Below the pieces are notes generated by a model. The model made no database searches. It was given only the letters and a program-made list of their open reading frames with translations, and was not told the origin of the DNA. This document shows, in pieces, positions 30,478 to 42,975 of a stretch of DNA of 64,000 bases. The position numbers were made by a program, and so were the translations under genes. The stretch is from Thelephora terrestris (Eukaryota; Basidiomycota; Agaricomycetes; Thelephorales; Thelephoraceae). The stretch lies in assembly GCA_015956445.1 (NCBI GenBank), contig WIUZ02000007.1, positions 744,001 through 808,000 on the forward strand, written 5' to 3'. Each line of letters starts with the position of its first letter. The stretch's first letter is position 1.

Positions 30478-31174
30478 ATGGTGAGTGGATTCGCTGTTCC
30501 TATACGAACTGGGCCATGCCAGCGTGTTCTTGGATGTGGTTTTGGAGAGTGGGGTTGGGCGGGTTGGGATGGATGGCATCGGTCTCGTTTGGATGGGATC
30601 AATGACTTTGGAGGTACCCTGTACTGACTGCGTCTTCTCCCTTTCCACTTGGCTTTCTTAGTCCAAAGGTGCGTCGTATTTTCTTGCTGGTTCAGCAACG
30701 TAGGCTCAAAAGATTTCCAGGTACAACTTCGTTTGGGTACGTTGCGTCTCGCTCGCCTTCGTGCGTTTGAGGAGGACGCTTATTCGACGTGCCCAGTAAA
30801 CGCCACACCAAGTCCCACACCGTCTGCCGCAGATGCGGTAACAGGGCTTTCCACCGCCAACACAAAAGTGGGCGATCGGTTTCCTGTGGGCGTGTTTTCG
30901 TCGTGCTGAACATCGGGTTTCTACAGCCTGTGGCCAATGCGGCTATCCTAGCGCCAAGTTGCGTTCATACGAGTGGGGCCAGAAGGCTAAGCGAAGAAAG
31001 ACTACCGGCACTGGAAGAATGCGATACCTGAAGACGGTATCGAGGCGATTTAAGAACGGGTTCAGGTGTGTCACCCGATAAATTCTCATCGTCTACTGGA
31101 AACTGATGAAAGTACTCCTTAGGGAAAACACTGTAGCCAAGAAGAGGGCGGCTAAACCAGCAGAGTCTTCATGA
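30478..31174 (+). CDS. RPL37: Ribosomal protein eL37
   Basis: Small zinc-finger protein of the large ribosomal subunit. Six exons: 30478-30480 (the ATG alone), 30662-30668 (7 nt), 30721-30736 (16 nt), 30797-30867, 30927-31065 and 31123-31174, giving 95 residues. The sequence MSKGTTSFGKRH, then [13 protein letters not shown] and CGQCGYP supply the four zinc Cys. [20 protein letters not shown] and [13 protein letters not shown] are near-invariant in the family. The first introns are unusually early and split the start codon from the rest, a layout common in fungal ribosomal genes. The 3' end converges on MMS2 with 151 bp between stops. Confidence 0.92.
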
Positions 31175-31325
31175 TTTCTTTGAACTTCTGGAATTGTATC
31201 GCATCCTCACTTCGCTGTAACCACGCAAATATGATGTCCATCCTATGTGAAAAGTTTCATGCGTTGCATTTGAATCCCTCAGCTATGTGTACACATCGTT
31301 GGTTGTCATTTGAGGATATCTCATC

Positions 31326-31905
31326 TCAGAACGTCGTTCCCTCCGGTGGTTGAGCAAGTTTCCTGTTGTTCAAATTGGCCATTTCTCTGAAGGTGTCGCT
31401 TCAGCATCCAGCAGAGAAATTGGACACGTATGTGGGTGGCTGACCTTCGAATTTCCACCAAAATGGTCTCTAGGCTCTTGTCACGGTTCCAATTTTGTAG
31501 GACTGGGAGTTTCAGTGGGTCTATTTTTCCGTCTACTTGGGAGACGAACGGCAGGTTCACGCGAGACAAAAAATGGACAGTTGGTGGTTTGTCAGGGTAA
31601 CTTTCGCCACAGTGGATCTTGAGGCTGTAAATGCGATTCTCGTGCACGGTCTGTAGATCAAGTTAGAGCCTCAGAAGCTACATGAAGATCTCCACGTACA
31701 TGTCCAGGACCGATTATCGTCCCATTCCAGTGGCTCATCATGATATCGTCCGAGTTATCGAGGCCGTAAGAACACGAGCCATCTCCGATCCCCTTCTCGC
31801 CCTTCTCGAGCTCTTCGAGGAGCCTAAAGTTACGTGGTACTAGATCCGCGTCCTATAAGCAAGAGTTCAGGATGGAAAAGCTCGAAAGGCTTTACCCTTG
31901 GCCAT
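31326..31905 (-). CDS. MMS2: Ubiquitin-conjugating enzyme variant Mms2/Uev1
   Basis: Catalytically inactive E2 variant that pairs with Ubc13 to build Lys63-linked ubiquitin chains in error-free post-replication repair. Four exons: 31905-31896 (10 nt), 31839-31700, 31650-31445 and 31386-31326, giving 138 residues, the usual length. Reads [20 protein letters not shown], then [33 protein letters not shown] and the family ending [12 protein letters not shown]. As expected the E2 catalytic Cys is absent. It is divergent from HSE1 across 129 bp and convergent with RPL37. Confidence 0.92.
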
Positions 31906-32034
31906 CCGGGTGTCTTGATCGTTATCTGACCAAAGGGTTCGTCTGACTGAGGGTAGGGTGTGACTCGTGACGGCGGATGACCGAGTCTGTGACCGACTGG
32001 TGCCCAAATCTCGCAGCCGCGATCTCTAACCACA
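31906..32034. promoter_or_regulatory. Divergent promoter, MMS2 / HSE1
   Basis: Only 129 bp separate the two outward-facing start codons, so this short stretch must serve both genes. No TATA box is seen. Confidence 0.45.
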
Positions 32035-34990
32035 ATGTTCAAAGCCACGGCAACGAACCCTTACGACGAGATTGTCGGTAAGAGCTGGTCCTTCTCGAGC
32101 TCTAGAAGGGTTCCTCATCTTGTTCTTTAGTGAAAACTACCGATGAGACCCTCACTGGAGAGAATTGGGAGCTGATCCTTAACTTGTGTGACAAAGTCCA
32201 AGATGAGGGAGAGACGGGGTAACGAATCACTCTAAATACTTTGCTTGGCGCAACTGAAGTGACATTTCTCAGTGCCCGGAACGTTATCGCCGCAATTCTC
32301 AAACGACTTACCCATCGGAATGCGAACGTACAGTTGTACACGCTCACTCTGGCGGAATCACTTTCCAAGAACTGCGGACTGGCTCTACATCGTGAACTTG
32401 CTTCGAAAGCCTTCACTGCTGCACTAGAGAAACTTATCACGGACAGAGTACGTTCCAAACCTCTCCGCAGCCCCAATTGGAGGTCCTCATCGGACTAGAC
32501 GAAGTTGATCAACCTTTTCTCTCCAGACTACCCACGACAAAGTTCGTAATCGAGCCCTCGGTTTGATAGAAGAATGGAAATACGAATTTGAATCGAATAC
32601 GGAGCTTGGAATCATGGAGGAGTGTTACAACAACCTGAAGACTAAAAGTCCGTCTTTTCTCGTTCCGTCATCACCAACCTCTCGATCAAGGTCTTGGCTG
32701 ACGTCGGTTTGGCAGACTACAAATTCGACGCACCCGTCGAGCCACCTCCGGTCGACGTTGAGGACGAAATCAGGCGCAAAGAGGAAGAAGAACTTCAACG
32801 GGTGTTGGAACTTTCCGTCCAGGACAAAGGTGGACGGCCGCAATGGGCGGGGTACAGCTTGACCTCTAGCGAAGCCACTGGTTCCAAGCAAAGCCAATCC
32901 TCTTCCCAGCAACACCAGTCCCCACCTGCGGAATCGGGGTATGTTCCGGCATCCGCGGTCCCTCCACAAATCCACACCCAGATTAACACCGCCGTCACCG
33001 CTCAACACCCTCCCACCCGGGAGCTTGTTAGCCCAGTCAATCCTGCCCCGTCAGCGTTGGTCACTCGCGTACGAGCGCTGCATTCCTTCGAGCCCACTGA
33101 GGCTGGAGAGCTTGCCTTTGATCGCGGTGACATAATCAGGGTCGTTGATCGGGGTTACAAGGACTGGTGGAGGGGACAACTGAGGGGAAGGACCGGTATT
33201 TTCCCCGTCAACTACGTTGTAAGCAATAGAGTCTCATGTCTTTGGGGTGTCTTTGGTTTTGATCCTCGGATTAGGAACCGTTGGCAGAACCAACTCCGGC
33301 TGAGTTGGCCCGAGAGGCGGAGCAAGAGGCTTCGGTGTTCTCCAAGGCTGCAGACGTTGACAGATTGTTGAATATGCTGAAGGAAATAGATCCTGCGCAC
33401 GAGAACCTTGCTGATAACGAGGATATCCAGGTTCGTGCTTTCCCGCTGGTCCGACGGAGCAGTGCTGAGGCTATCTGCAGGAGCTGTATAGGTCTTGCAT
33501 GGCTCTCAGGCCGAAGATCGTCAAGCTCATTGACAAGTACAGCCAAAAGCGGGGTGTGTAACCTGTTTACCGTGTCCTACGTCGTCTGAGCTATGAACCT
33601 AGCGGATTTGGTCACCATGAACGAGACCTTTGTCAAGGCTCGATCTATCTTCGACCAGATGATGGAAGAGTCAATCGCCCGTCATTCACAAGGTAGCACC
33701 CGTTCATAAAGTCGTGGACTCGCGAATCCGTTTAAGACTAACCCCCCATCGATAGGATACGAACAACCTAAATATGGGCAGCGACCAACTTCTGTTGTCA
33801 ATGCCCCTCAAGGATTCGGTTGGAACCAACCTGGGTACAATGCCTACCCGCAGCCTGGATACACGTCGGAGTTGTACAACGGACAACCTCCCAACATTTA
33901 CCCTCAGCCGCAACCCGCCGGCGCATACCCCCAGCAACCCCCGCGACAAAGTCACTCACCTCAACCGATTCCATACGGGCCACAGCCACAGCCGCTAGGA
34001 GTTGCTTCTGGGCCTGATCCGAGCGGCGCACCATATCAACAACCCCCGCAATTGCCGGCTTACGGAAGCCCACAAGCGGCTGGCCCTCCACTGCCTCAGA
34101 TTCAGCCATTGTCGCTTGGAGGTCAGGGTAGACCTCCTACCACCCAATCCCAACCGGGTTTCACCCAGCCCCAGCAACAGCCGATACAGCCACAGCCACA
34201 GCCACGAATCCAGGCTCAACCTCAATCTCAAGTCCAGCCTCAACCTCAGCCTCAGCCACAACCGCAGATCCACCCTCAGCTTCATATACAGACACAGCCA
34301 CAGATTCAACCTCAACCTCAGGCACAACCTCAGCCTCAAGTCCAGGCTCAACCCAACGCCCAGGCTAGCCCGCCTCAATTACAACGTCGTCCGACCTTGT
34401 TGTCTCAGCTTGAGCCACAGCAATTGGCTGAGCCGATCTCGCAAGAACCCCAGCCTCAGTCTCAACCCCACCCGCAGCAACAACAGCCACAACAACAGCA
34501 ACCGCAACCTCAAGCCGAACCGGAGCCACAAGTGCAAGCGACTCCGACCCAGAACACTCAAACAGGACCACCGTACACGTACGACCCAAACATGCGATAC
34601 GCGGATTCGAACGTCCAGGCGTGGGCGCAGTATTACGCACAGGGCGGGCAAGATCCCACTGGCGCAGTGTATTTCATCAGTGTCCCTGGGGTCAAAGAAC
34701 CGGAATCACCACAACCCGCTACTGCCACCACTACAACCACGGTGGACCCAAACCCGGAACAGGAACAGCCGCTATCGAGAAGACAGAGTTTGTTGTATAA
34801 TCCGCATGGGGCTCCCGGTACCAACGATGCGGGGGATGATTTGGCGTTGGAGAACCCGTATGACAGGTACGGGCTTGGCGGAGGGGTAAACCAGGCCTCT
34901 GGAGCGGGTGGAACCACGGGTCCTGGGTACGGTGCCAGTCCGTATTATGGGTTGACAAGGGACATGGCTGGGATGGATATCAAAGGGTGA
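32035..34990 (+). CDS. HSE1: ESCRT-0 subunit Hse1 (VHS-UIM-SH3-GAT)
   Basis: Endosomal adaptor that with Vps27 binds ubiquitinated cargo for multivesicular-body sorting. Nine exons: 32035-32077, 32131-32218, 32273-32447, 32527-32647, 32716-33218, 33275-33430, 33481-33553, 33603-33692 and 33756-34990, about 827 residues. Domain order: VHS (MFKATATNPYDEIVVKTTDE..., LTHRNANVQLYTLTLAESLSK), UIM (EEELQRVLELSVQD), SH3 (VRALHSFEPTEAGELAFDRG ... KDWWRGQLRGRTGIFPVNYV), then a GAT-like helical part (DRLLNMLKEIDP). The last exon is a very long Gln/Pro-rich tail with QPQ runs (about 34140-34540), longer than I would expect for the yeast protein. It looks complete. Confidence 0.92.
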
Positions 34991-35490
34991 TTGGACTGAA
35001 GATCTAGGAAGGCCGCTACCGTTGTCTCGATATTTCACTGCTTCTCGTCGTCAGCCCTTCTGCTTTTATAACCATCTCTTAAAACTTTATCTCCGGGATG
35101 GTATTGACGAGCGACTCAAGCCTTTCTCACGGAATCGAACTAGAAGGTACTGACAACACTGGTGAATTCAATAACTAAGCTACCAAATAGGTTTAGCCAC
35201 TCACCCAAGTTTTCTCGAAAAAAGTGGGCTTTTGAGGAATGCGACTGGGTAAATGGAATCCAATGGACTGCGTCACATCGGAGTCGGACCACATGCGGCA
35301 GGATGACTCCCGGAGTGCGACTTGAAGCTTGAAATTTGAAAGCTTGACATTTTGGGCTCGCGGCGCTTCGGCTCACTTTCACACTTCGATCGACTCTCCC
35401 CCTTTCCTCCAAAAAAAAAGGTTCTGCTGGTGCAGCGGGGGGGACCATAGTGCAGGCCGAATGGCATTACGTTCTGAAGGAGGCTAAACT
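34991..35490. other. Convergent 3' spacer between HSE1 and NLR-2
   Basis: No gene seen. An A9 tract at 35411-35419 is the only notable feature. Confidence 0.5.
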
Positions 35491-38400
35491 CTACAACGTT
35501 ACCGAGCAACGAGCAGTATGTTTGATATATGAACGTTCCTGGTCAAATCCAGTCCTACGGATAGCCACCCAGTCTAGCCCAGTAAGTCGGTCAAAAATTG
35601 TGGGTGAGCAGTAAGATCTGTTGCCACTGTCCTGGCAAAAGGTTAGCTTCCTCAATGCTCCATCCTCGGCAACCATGACAAGCTCGTTAGGCTTGGTCCA
35701 AAAATAGCCATGGGCCGACCTGATATGTCCTGGCGGAATCCAGCAAATCCGCTTCCCTCGCCAATCTTTAACCCATTCGCGACTGCTGTCCACTTCGAAT
35801 CCCCAGTTCTCCGGCACAGCCGGAGGTTGTTGCTGCTTGTGACGGATAACTTGGGCATTGTTTCCATCGTGCGAGAAGCTGAGATCGTGGGAAAGGCGGT
35901 AGCCGTCGTGGTGGGAGTAGAATCGCTTTTCTGAGTCGAATGTGATATTGGAGGGTAAAGAGTGGGATCCATCGACGAGCTCCCCTAGGACCCGTCCATT
36001 CCGTAGGTCCCGCACAGAAATACAAGTCCCATGTTTCTCCCGATGGAAAGTGACGAGCCAGGTACCGGTTGGCGAAATCCCACCAGCCGATGGCGGTCGT
36101 TCGATTTCCACAGTCCATGTCGGAGATGTATCATCAAGGCCGCGCAACGCCAGGCACAGGCGATTCCTCTCTGCAGAACAATAAACTACCATGCGGTTTT
36201 CGAGCGACGCAGAAAGTACGACGGGGAAATGGGTAGTGCCTGGGGAAGTTCCAAAATCGGGGTCTTCAAGATGTGGACGGACGTCTTGGGGGGTGTATGG
36301 AAAGTATAGATGGATCTCTTGGGGGTGTGGAAAGTGTGGATGGACGTCTTGAAGGGGGTATGGAAAGTGTGGATGGACGTCTTGAAGGGGGTGTGGAAAG
36401 TGTGGATGGACGTCTTGAAGGGGGTATGAAAAGTGTGAATGGATGTCTTGGAGGGTGTATGAAAAAGTTCCCTGGGAAGGGATCGTAACAAGCTCGGACA
36501 TGGTGGATGATTCTAGCAATTGAATATGGTCGTGGGTCGTCGGGATGATAGCAATAATTCTGCCTTGGTCGAAGGTCTTCACGTCGCGTGTGCGGGTCAA
36601 CTGTGGTGACGAGGCATGTCCACCGTCCAGGCTCAACATCTGGATACCAGAACGCACAAACCCTACTAATATAGTCCCATTCGGAAGAGAGGAGATAAAT
36701 GTCATCTTTTCTGGATATTTGAGGCTCCTCGAACTAAACTTCGAGAAATTGTATATCATCAGTCCACCATTCCCCGTGCCACACATAAGCTCCCTGGTTG
36801 TTCGAGAAAAGGTGAAACAAGACAACTCTTGAATCCCACCCAGAACCGAAGATATCGCGCCTTCCCGAAGGTTGATGACTAAGATGGTGTCTCCGAGTGT
36901 TGATTTGGTGATGACGGCCAACCGTGCAAGTTCTTGGGAATAGACTGCGCCAGAGATAAGATTCTCCGTTTCGAACTTGAGCAGTTTGCTTCTGGATACA
37001 ACGTCCCACGTGTGTACAGATCCCCTTCCTACGATCACAAGTCGTTCTTCTGGCTCCAGCCAACAAAAATGGCGAACCGGGGAAACAACCCGGACATCAG
37101 CCATTTCTAGCTTGCCCACAAATTTCCAAACATTGGCAACCTCGTTAGAAAGTCGACAGGCGAGGTAGCGGCCCCTCGAGGAAACGGCAATGTCTTGGAC
37201 CTCCCCTTCCAAGCCAAACCTACGGATTGGTCCACCTGTTTGGATATCCCATAAGGTTATTGAACTCCCCGGGTGCACGCAGAAGAGGATGGAGCCATCC
37301 GGGGAACCTTTCACAATCTCGACGGGATCCATAGTCCTCAGAGACAGCCTCAGGGCACCCGTAACAGCGTTGTAGATTCTCACCACGCTGTCGGAACAGG
37401 CCACAGCAATCCATTTACCGGAGGTGGTCATGCACGTGAAGTTGTCGGAGCCGCCTTGAATGGTTTGTACAACGGCTCCCCAAGATTTAGGATTGCCGTA
37501 AAATCCCGTGATCGATGATTTCCCTGGAATATTCATTGAGTGGAAGGTGGATGATCTCGGTGAAAGGGGTAGAGCGGAATGGTATATGTGCATTGCGGAT
37601 TGCTGAATGAGGTGAAAGAAACTTTGCGTAAATCGTAGGTGGTCTTCGGCTAGATGATGCAGTTCAGAGGTAGAGCCATCAACCTATTTTTAGTCAATGA
37701 ATGGCTTTGGCATTGATATTGAGCACACACCAGACCAAACCAGTTGAAAAGTTTGTGGATGCTATGAACCACACTTTCCAACCGGTTCTCGAGGCTCATG
37801 ACCTCAATCCATTGAATACCGTTGGCCTTGAAGAACTCGGTTGCGGAGGCGATCAGCTCGACGGCATAATGGCCCGTGGTCGGAGAAGACCGAAGGTGCA
37901 TGGCCCAATAACCGCATGCGTAGCGTGTTGCACCCCCCACTTTATCCTCCAGAAGTTCCGGAAGATTAGCTACATCCCGATTCATGGCGTAGGCCGGAAG
38001 ATTGCAGGGATTCAGCTTCAACTTCTTCAACAACTTCAAACAGCTAAGCGCGATATCCCCATGATGACTGTGTGTGTCGATGAGGAACTTCGGGTCGGAA
38101 CAACGGCTATGGTCTTGAAGGAAGTCTGGGAATGATTTATGGAAGACGCGAATTTCCTTGGAATCTTCATCAGGGACCAGAAGAACCGAGTGGAGATGCC
38201 GGAGGGTCGTCGCGATGAGGGGTGCGCTGACGTCAAGGAGCTTCGCAACCTTGTCACGCGACAACGGGTTAAACGCCAAAATCACTGTGCCCAGAACCCT
38301 TCTCAAATTCGTGAATACTGCGGTCTCCGTGATGCCCGAAAACGCGAGCTGTAGAACCTGGGTGTACAGTGGGTCGATTCCTGCTCGCCCTTCATGGAGA

Positions 38401-40250
38401 GTGCGGTCTGGCGAGTTAATGATGAGCTGGAGGCGTTCGTTGGGTTCGTGATGCTCCGATTCGATAAACCTGGCAAGTGTTGACGCAAAGATGAAGAGGC
38501 CCGACGACTTCTTGGTGAGGAATGACAAGTCCTGATCACAGGGCCACGGGTGGGAGACATTTAAGTGACTCCTCCATTTGGCGACAGCGGTAAGCTTCTC
38601 CTGAAGGTACAATTGGATATCCTTGTCGACGCTAGATAGTTTGACCTCGTGCAGCAAGAAGATTTGGGTGATTTTTTGCAGGAGAGGGAGCCGAAATCCG
38701 GTCCGAATGCGAGGCTCTGGCCTCCCGGTGATGAAGAACTTGACGGATGGTAGGTCCTGGACGTGACGGCCAAGGACGGAGAGGATTGCTGACGCAGGCT
38801 GATCGTCGACACACTCGTCCAATGCGTCCACGACAATGACACATGGAATCTTGGTGGAGAAGAGGGGATCCACAATCAAGTCTTTGAATTGAGAAATGAG
38901 AGAGTTTCGTGCCACGGAGGGGTCCCGTTTGATTACTCCGATTATCTCGTTCCGAAACGCGGGGTACCGACATGCGAGCTGGTACGCGAGAGTTGGGAAG
39001 ATGCTCTTCAGTTCCTTCCTGTCGAGGTAATCCCGGGAGCAAAAAAAGCTGGCGCCGAGGGATCCAGCATCTGCGACCATTCTGGAAAACGTTTGGGCAA
39101 TAGTTGACTTCCCCGTTCCTGCCAATCCGTTGAGCCAGAACACGCGTCTGTCCTGTGGACCTTGAGCCCATCCCATTATCTCATCGAGGATGGACTCCCG
39201 AGTCCCGGGGAGGCATTTATCGTGGTGGCCTGCTTGGTATCCGGCATTGCGCACGGGATCCAATTTCTCTAGCCACTCGAGATCTGCGGCTTCCTGGTGA
39301 TGGTCTTAGTTTTCCAATCATTGTCGTTCCGGCCCGAAAATCGCCTTACAATAATGTTTTGAATATTTTCACCGATCCTCTTCGTGTTCTCGTAGATTTT
39401 TTGGGTGCCTTCGTCGATCTTCTTCGTGTTCTCGTAGATATCTTCACCCATCCTTGTGTTGTCGTAGATCTTCTGCTGCAAACAAATCTAGCCGGAACGT
39501 TAGACAGCCCGTGTGGCTGCATTTTTTGCACACACCTGGTAATCCGTCACAGCAGTAGCCAAGTCTTGGACGACACTGTTCAGGGTCTTGGCATGACTAG
39601 CGTTCTTCAAGAACTTCACGATCCCACGTTTCCCCGATAGCGGTCCAAGCTTCGCAATCACGTCCTTCAACTTCCTGCCGATAGGCGATGTGATTTAGAG
39701 ATGTGCCAGGCTTTCATCGAAGGGGGTATCACAAACTTTTTGAGAACATCTCTCCGCACCTTCTCCTCATCGTCCTGACCCACCGGGGAGGCGAGTATCT
39801 CGCGAAGCGAGTCTACCCTTTGCTCGATCTCTTTGATCCGGTCTGCGTTGTCGGCGGTTTGCTGCACGGAACGATCAACACCAAATCGGAAAAGCTGATG
39901 GGGGAGACCTCAAGGCTCACATCGTAGTTTTTTATGAGAACGGAAAGGGCGCCCACAACTGCCTTGAGGGGCAAAAACATATCGGAGGATGCGTTGGCGA
40001 TCTCGATGACCATCTTCGCTGCTTCGTATGTCGTCCCCCAACTGGACTCTTTAGATGATTCAGGGTCGTCAGGGGCGATATCCGTGGGATCGCAAGATGG
40101 AGGAGCTACGGGTAAAGCAATTGCACTTGTCGAGGTAGCAGGCACACCAAGATCCTTGACCTGGGGATGGTTTGTCAGCGTGGCTGGTGTGGGCGGTGGA
40201 TTGTCCGTCGCTTTCCCCGACGACGGAGGTTTCTTTCGAAAGCCAGGCAT
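35491..40250 (-). CDS. NACHT-WD40 STAND receptor, NLR-2 (paralogue of NLR-1)
   Basis: Same build and intron places as NLR-1. Exon 1 is 40250-39921 (MPGFRKKPPSSGKATDNPP..., ending LKAVVGALSVLIKNYD). Exon 2 begins QTADNADRIKEIEQRVDSL. A linker carries YENTK repeats (QQKIYDNTRMGEDIYENTKK). The NACHT exon runs to 37731, then the propeller exon from 37683 to 35491. NACHT motifs: GLAGTGKST, CVIVVDALDECVD, KFFITGRPE. The propeller keeps WDIQTGGPIRRFG-type blades. It differs from NLR-1 by an insert of 11-residue repeats (HFPYPLQDVHP type, about 36270-36450) and by a longer C-terminus. Its N-terminal Pro-rich leader is also longer. It probably detects a signal through the propeller and assembles through NACHT. 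It looks intact. Confidence 0.85.
36270..36450 (-). repeat. In-frame 33-bp minisatellite inside NLR-2
   Basis: Five to six units of 33 bp, for example repeated GGAAAGTGTGGATGGACGTC starting near 36362 and 36395, each coding 11 residues of the type DVHPHFPYPLQ. The two central units differ by very few bases. NLR-1 has no such block at the matching place (around LRYRKNPLNCFLSASLENRL). Confidence 0.85.
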
Positions 40251-41066
40251 AGTGGATGCAAGGACAACAAAGTGTACTAGTAGGGATACCAGGCTTCCGC
40301 TCGGATGTTGGCTGTCGTGGTCAGAAAATGTAGACACCGCCTCGAGGGACTATGCACAGCAAGCGCTCGTGACTACAAGCGCCCAGGACAACTTGGTGCA
40401 GGGTGTGAGGGCAATCCGAAGAAAATTGGCATCGGGAAGTGTAAAAGGATCTTGTGCAAAGTCAACGTTCAGCCTTGTCGACACCGGGCAGAGCCCAGGC
40501 TTACACCCCGAGGACCTTTATGGGCTTCCTACGCGGGGGATGAACGAGGGTCTGGTCTGAGGGTCTTATTGCAGTAACACCTCGTGCACGCATTGCATTA
40601 TCCAGGTTGAAATGCTCCCGAAACGGATCAACGTGCACTCCAGGGAAACTCAGGGGGAACTCGCAGCCGCAGCCTCCTCATCATCAAGCGGGACGAAATC
40701 ATACTGCGTTCTGGTATTTATCCATTCCACATACGTACATTTCGAAACAACATTATTTTTGAAAAAAGTGGGCGCAACGCTGAATAATCGACCGGATTCA
40801 AACCGTACAGCTCAGGGCAGGGGAAAGGGCAAAGCACTAACGCGACTTTCGCATAAAGGGATCCAAGTAATGAAATAACCATATGGAAACAATAGGTAAT
40901 ATAATAGGTGGTGATTTTGTATTGTATTGGAAAGGAATTGTCCAGGGTGTTCCAGTGGGTGCAGCGGATAATGATACAGGGGGATTAACTATGAAACAAG
41001 GTGGCCAACGCCGCGCACCTCGCACGGCGACGTAGCATCGCGCATTAAATACGGGGTTGCGGGCCA
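40251..41066. other. Upstream region of NLR-2 and 3' spacer of the protease gene
   Basis: Nothing supportable as a gene. The first 600 bp are the promoter side of NLR-2 and are partly alike to the region upstream of NLR-1 (about 20500-20860), in line with duplication of a larger unit. Confidence 0.45.
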
Positions 41067-42975
41067 TTAAAGCGCCAAGGAAAGCAGTGACAGCCCAATG
41101 GCGATGATACCAGATCTCGATGCCACAAACACAGCTCGAGCCGGTGCAGAATTTGACCTGGTTCCACTTCCAGTGGCGACAGCAATGACGCTTCCGATGG
41201 TGGCCGTCGGGACATTACCTCCAGGTGCATTCATGGCCAGCGCAGTTTTTGAGAGATCTGCGAACCCAACCGAGGGGGGATTGTACCTGAACACTGAGTA
41301 GACATTTTTCTGGATGAAGAACATGAGCATATGACGAATTTGACGAAAGAGGAGACCTAAAGAACGTACGAGGAATGTGTCCCCAATAATCCAGGCGGGA
41401 TTGGAGCTTCCAAGCTCGAAGAATGCACCGATACACATGTTGCCGGAAACTTTGGTCATCGTAAAGTCCGCGGAGCTGATACTCCAGCTCCTTCCACCGA
41501 ACGAAAGGGTGACGTTCACATTGGTGTTACAGGCTACAAGGTTGTTTTTCGTCATGAAAGTGAATATGGGCGGGTGACAAGGCAAACTCACGATATTCAT
41601 AATAGCCTTGAAAGTCTCCAGTCCCGGGAGAAGAACCTGGAATATTAGCATAGATCGCTGCAATGGCACTCTGCGGTCCACCGATGAGGGTCGTTCCAGT
41701 GTCAATCGCAGAGTAGGTGTTTTGCCCCGTGCCAAGTGAGACAGAATTTCCTTGGACGGTCAGCGCTGAAGGAACGATCAATCTGGAAGCCTCATGGTGA
41801 CCATGAAGGGTGTTCACTTACACGTCAAAGGCAAGGTCCAATATGTGACCGCATCCTGCGGTAGATTCACGTAGTCGACATCCCCAGTATACAAACTTGA
41901 GTTCAACGCGCCCATGGTGAAGGTTCCTCCGGGTTCGAGGGTCCTGGCCTGGGAGATGTTGCTGAAACGACTGATCTGGAAGGCCATAACTGGTTCATCC
42001 CAAGTGCCGGATGAGGCTAGCGTCTGCCAGAAGGGCTCAGCGCCAGATGAGGCAATAGATTGCCATGCAAGACCCATCAAGCCGGAGATTGGGGACTGGA
42101 GGAGACCGTTGGAGATGACATCACAGACAGCTGGGGAATATGACGTCAGAGACACCCTTCAAAGTGCACAAGGAAGGCTTACCGAAGACCTGGTTGGGAA
42201 CAGAAAATCCAGCCAGCTGGACGACGTCCTTGCCCAAGGAACCCTGAGCATTTCCGCTTCCATATGTGATCGAAAAGGAAGTGGTCAAATTGGTGAAGGA
42301 ACTCGACTGCGCGGAGTTGAAGGTGGCCATTCCGCTACAATCACTACCACATGACGAGTCCGCCACCCAGAGATCACTAAGGGGAGTTAGGATGGATCTC
42401 TTCCACTGGCGTTCAATGCAACTTACGATGACCCGGTGTCCAAGACGACGTTATAAGAAACAGGGGGCGTTCCGATCGCGATAGTACCATAGTAGGTGGA
42501 ATCGGCGTTCTGATTCGTGAGACTAAGAGTAACGGGAGTCAGCCGCTTCCTGTGTGACGACAGCGGTAGTGGAGTGCGACCAAACAGAATACCGGTGGAG
42601 GTGGATCTCGTCATCGGATCGTGCCTGACTGGATCCAGCAAGTTCCGAGATTTGTAATCTCACAAAGCGACCGGCGACCGGGACGACAAGGGGTGGCAAA
42701 CCAAAACAAACAACTCACAGATTCTCTCCGGAGGACCGCCTCGAGTTCGAGTTCTGACCATACTTGCTCCGAAGAATTTCCTTTTGATTCTTCGCCCACA
42801 CACCCCAATCCTCTACGGAGCTCTGGTTGGCAGGACCATACCGCTTCCGGAGGAGATCGACACTAATGGGTCCGGAAGAGGTGGAGCGAGGATGAGAGTG
42901 TTGGTTTGGGACGGCGAGGATAGAAGGGGCTAGTTGGATGAGAAGGAAGAGGAGGGCGGCCGGTAAAACTTTCAT
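41067..42975 (-). CDS. Secreted/anchored aspartic protease, family A1
   Basis: Pepsin-type endopeptidase. Start at 42975 with signal peptide MKVLPAALLFLLIQLAPSIL, then a propeptide (SVDLLRKRYGPANQSSVEDW). The mature part has the first catalytic motif VVLDTGSS, the flap region (TYGSGNAQGSLGKDVVQLAG), and the second catalytic motif AIDTGTTLIGGP, followed by WIIGDTFL and VGFAD. Several introns of about 50-90 bp are needed, one just after GDTFL. The C-terminus is Ser/Ala-rich and ends in a hydrophobic run (GIIAIGLSLLSLAL), which suggests a GPI anchor as in yapsin-like proteases. It lies in tandem with a chitinase gene; both are leftward, secreted hydrolases. Confidence 0.88.

Noticed and set aside
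34002-34889. Overlapping 295-codon frame within HSE1's last exon
   Set aside because: Shadow of the Gln/Pro-rich repeat; the HSE1 frame is continuous with eight upstream exons.
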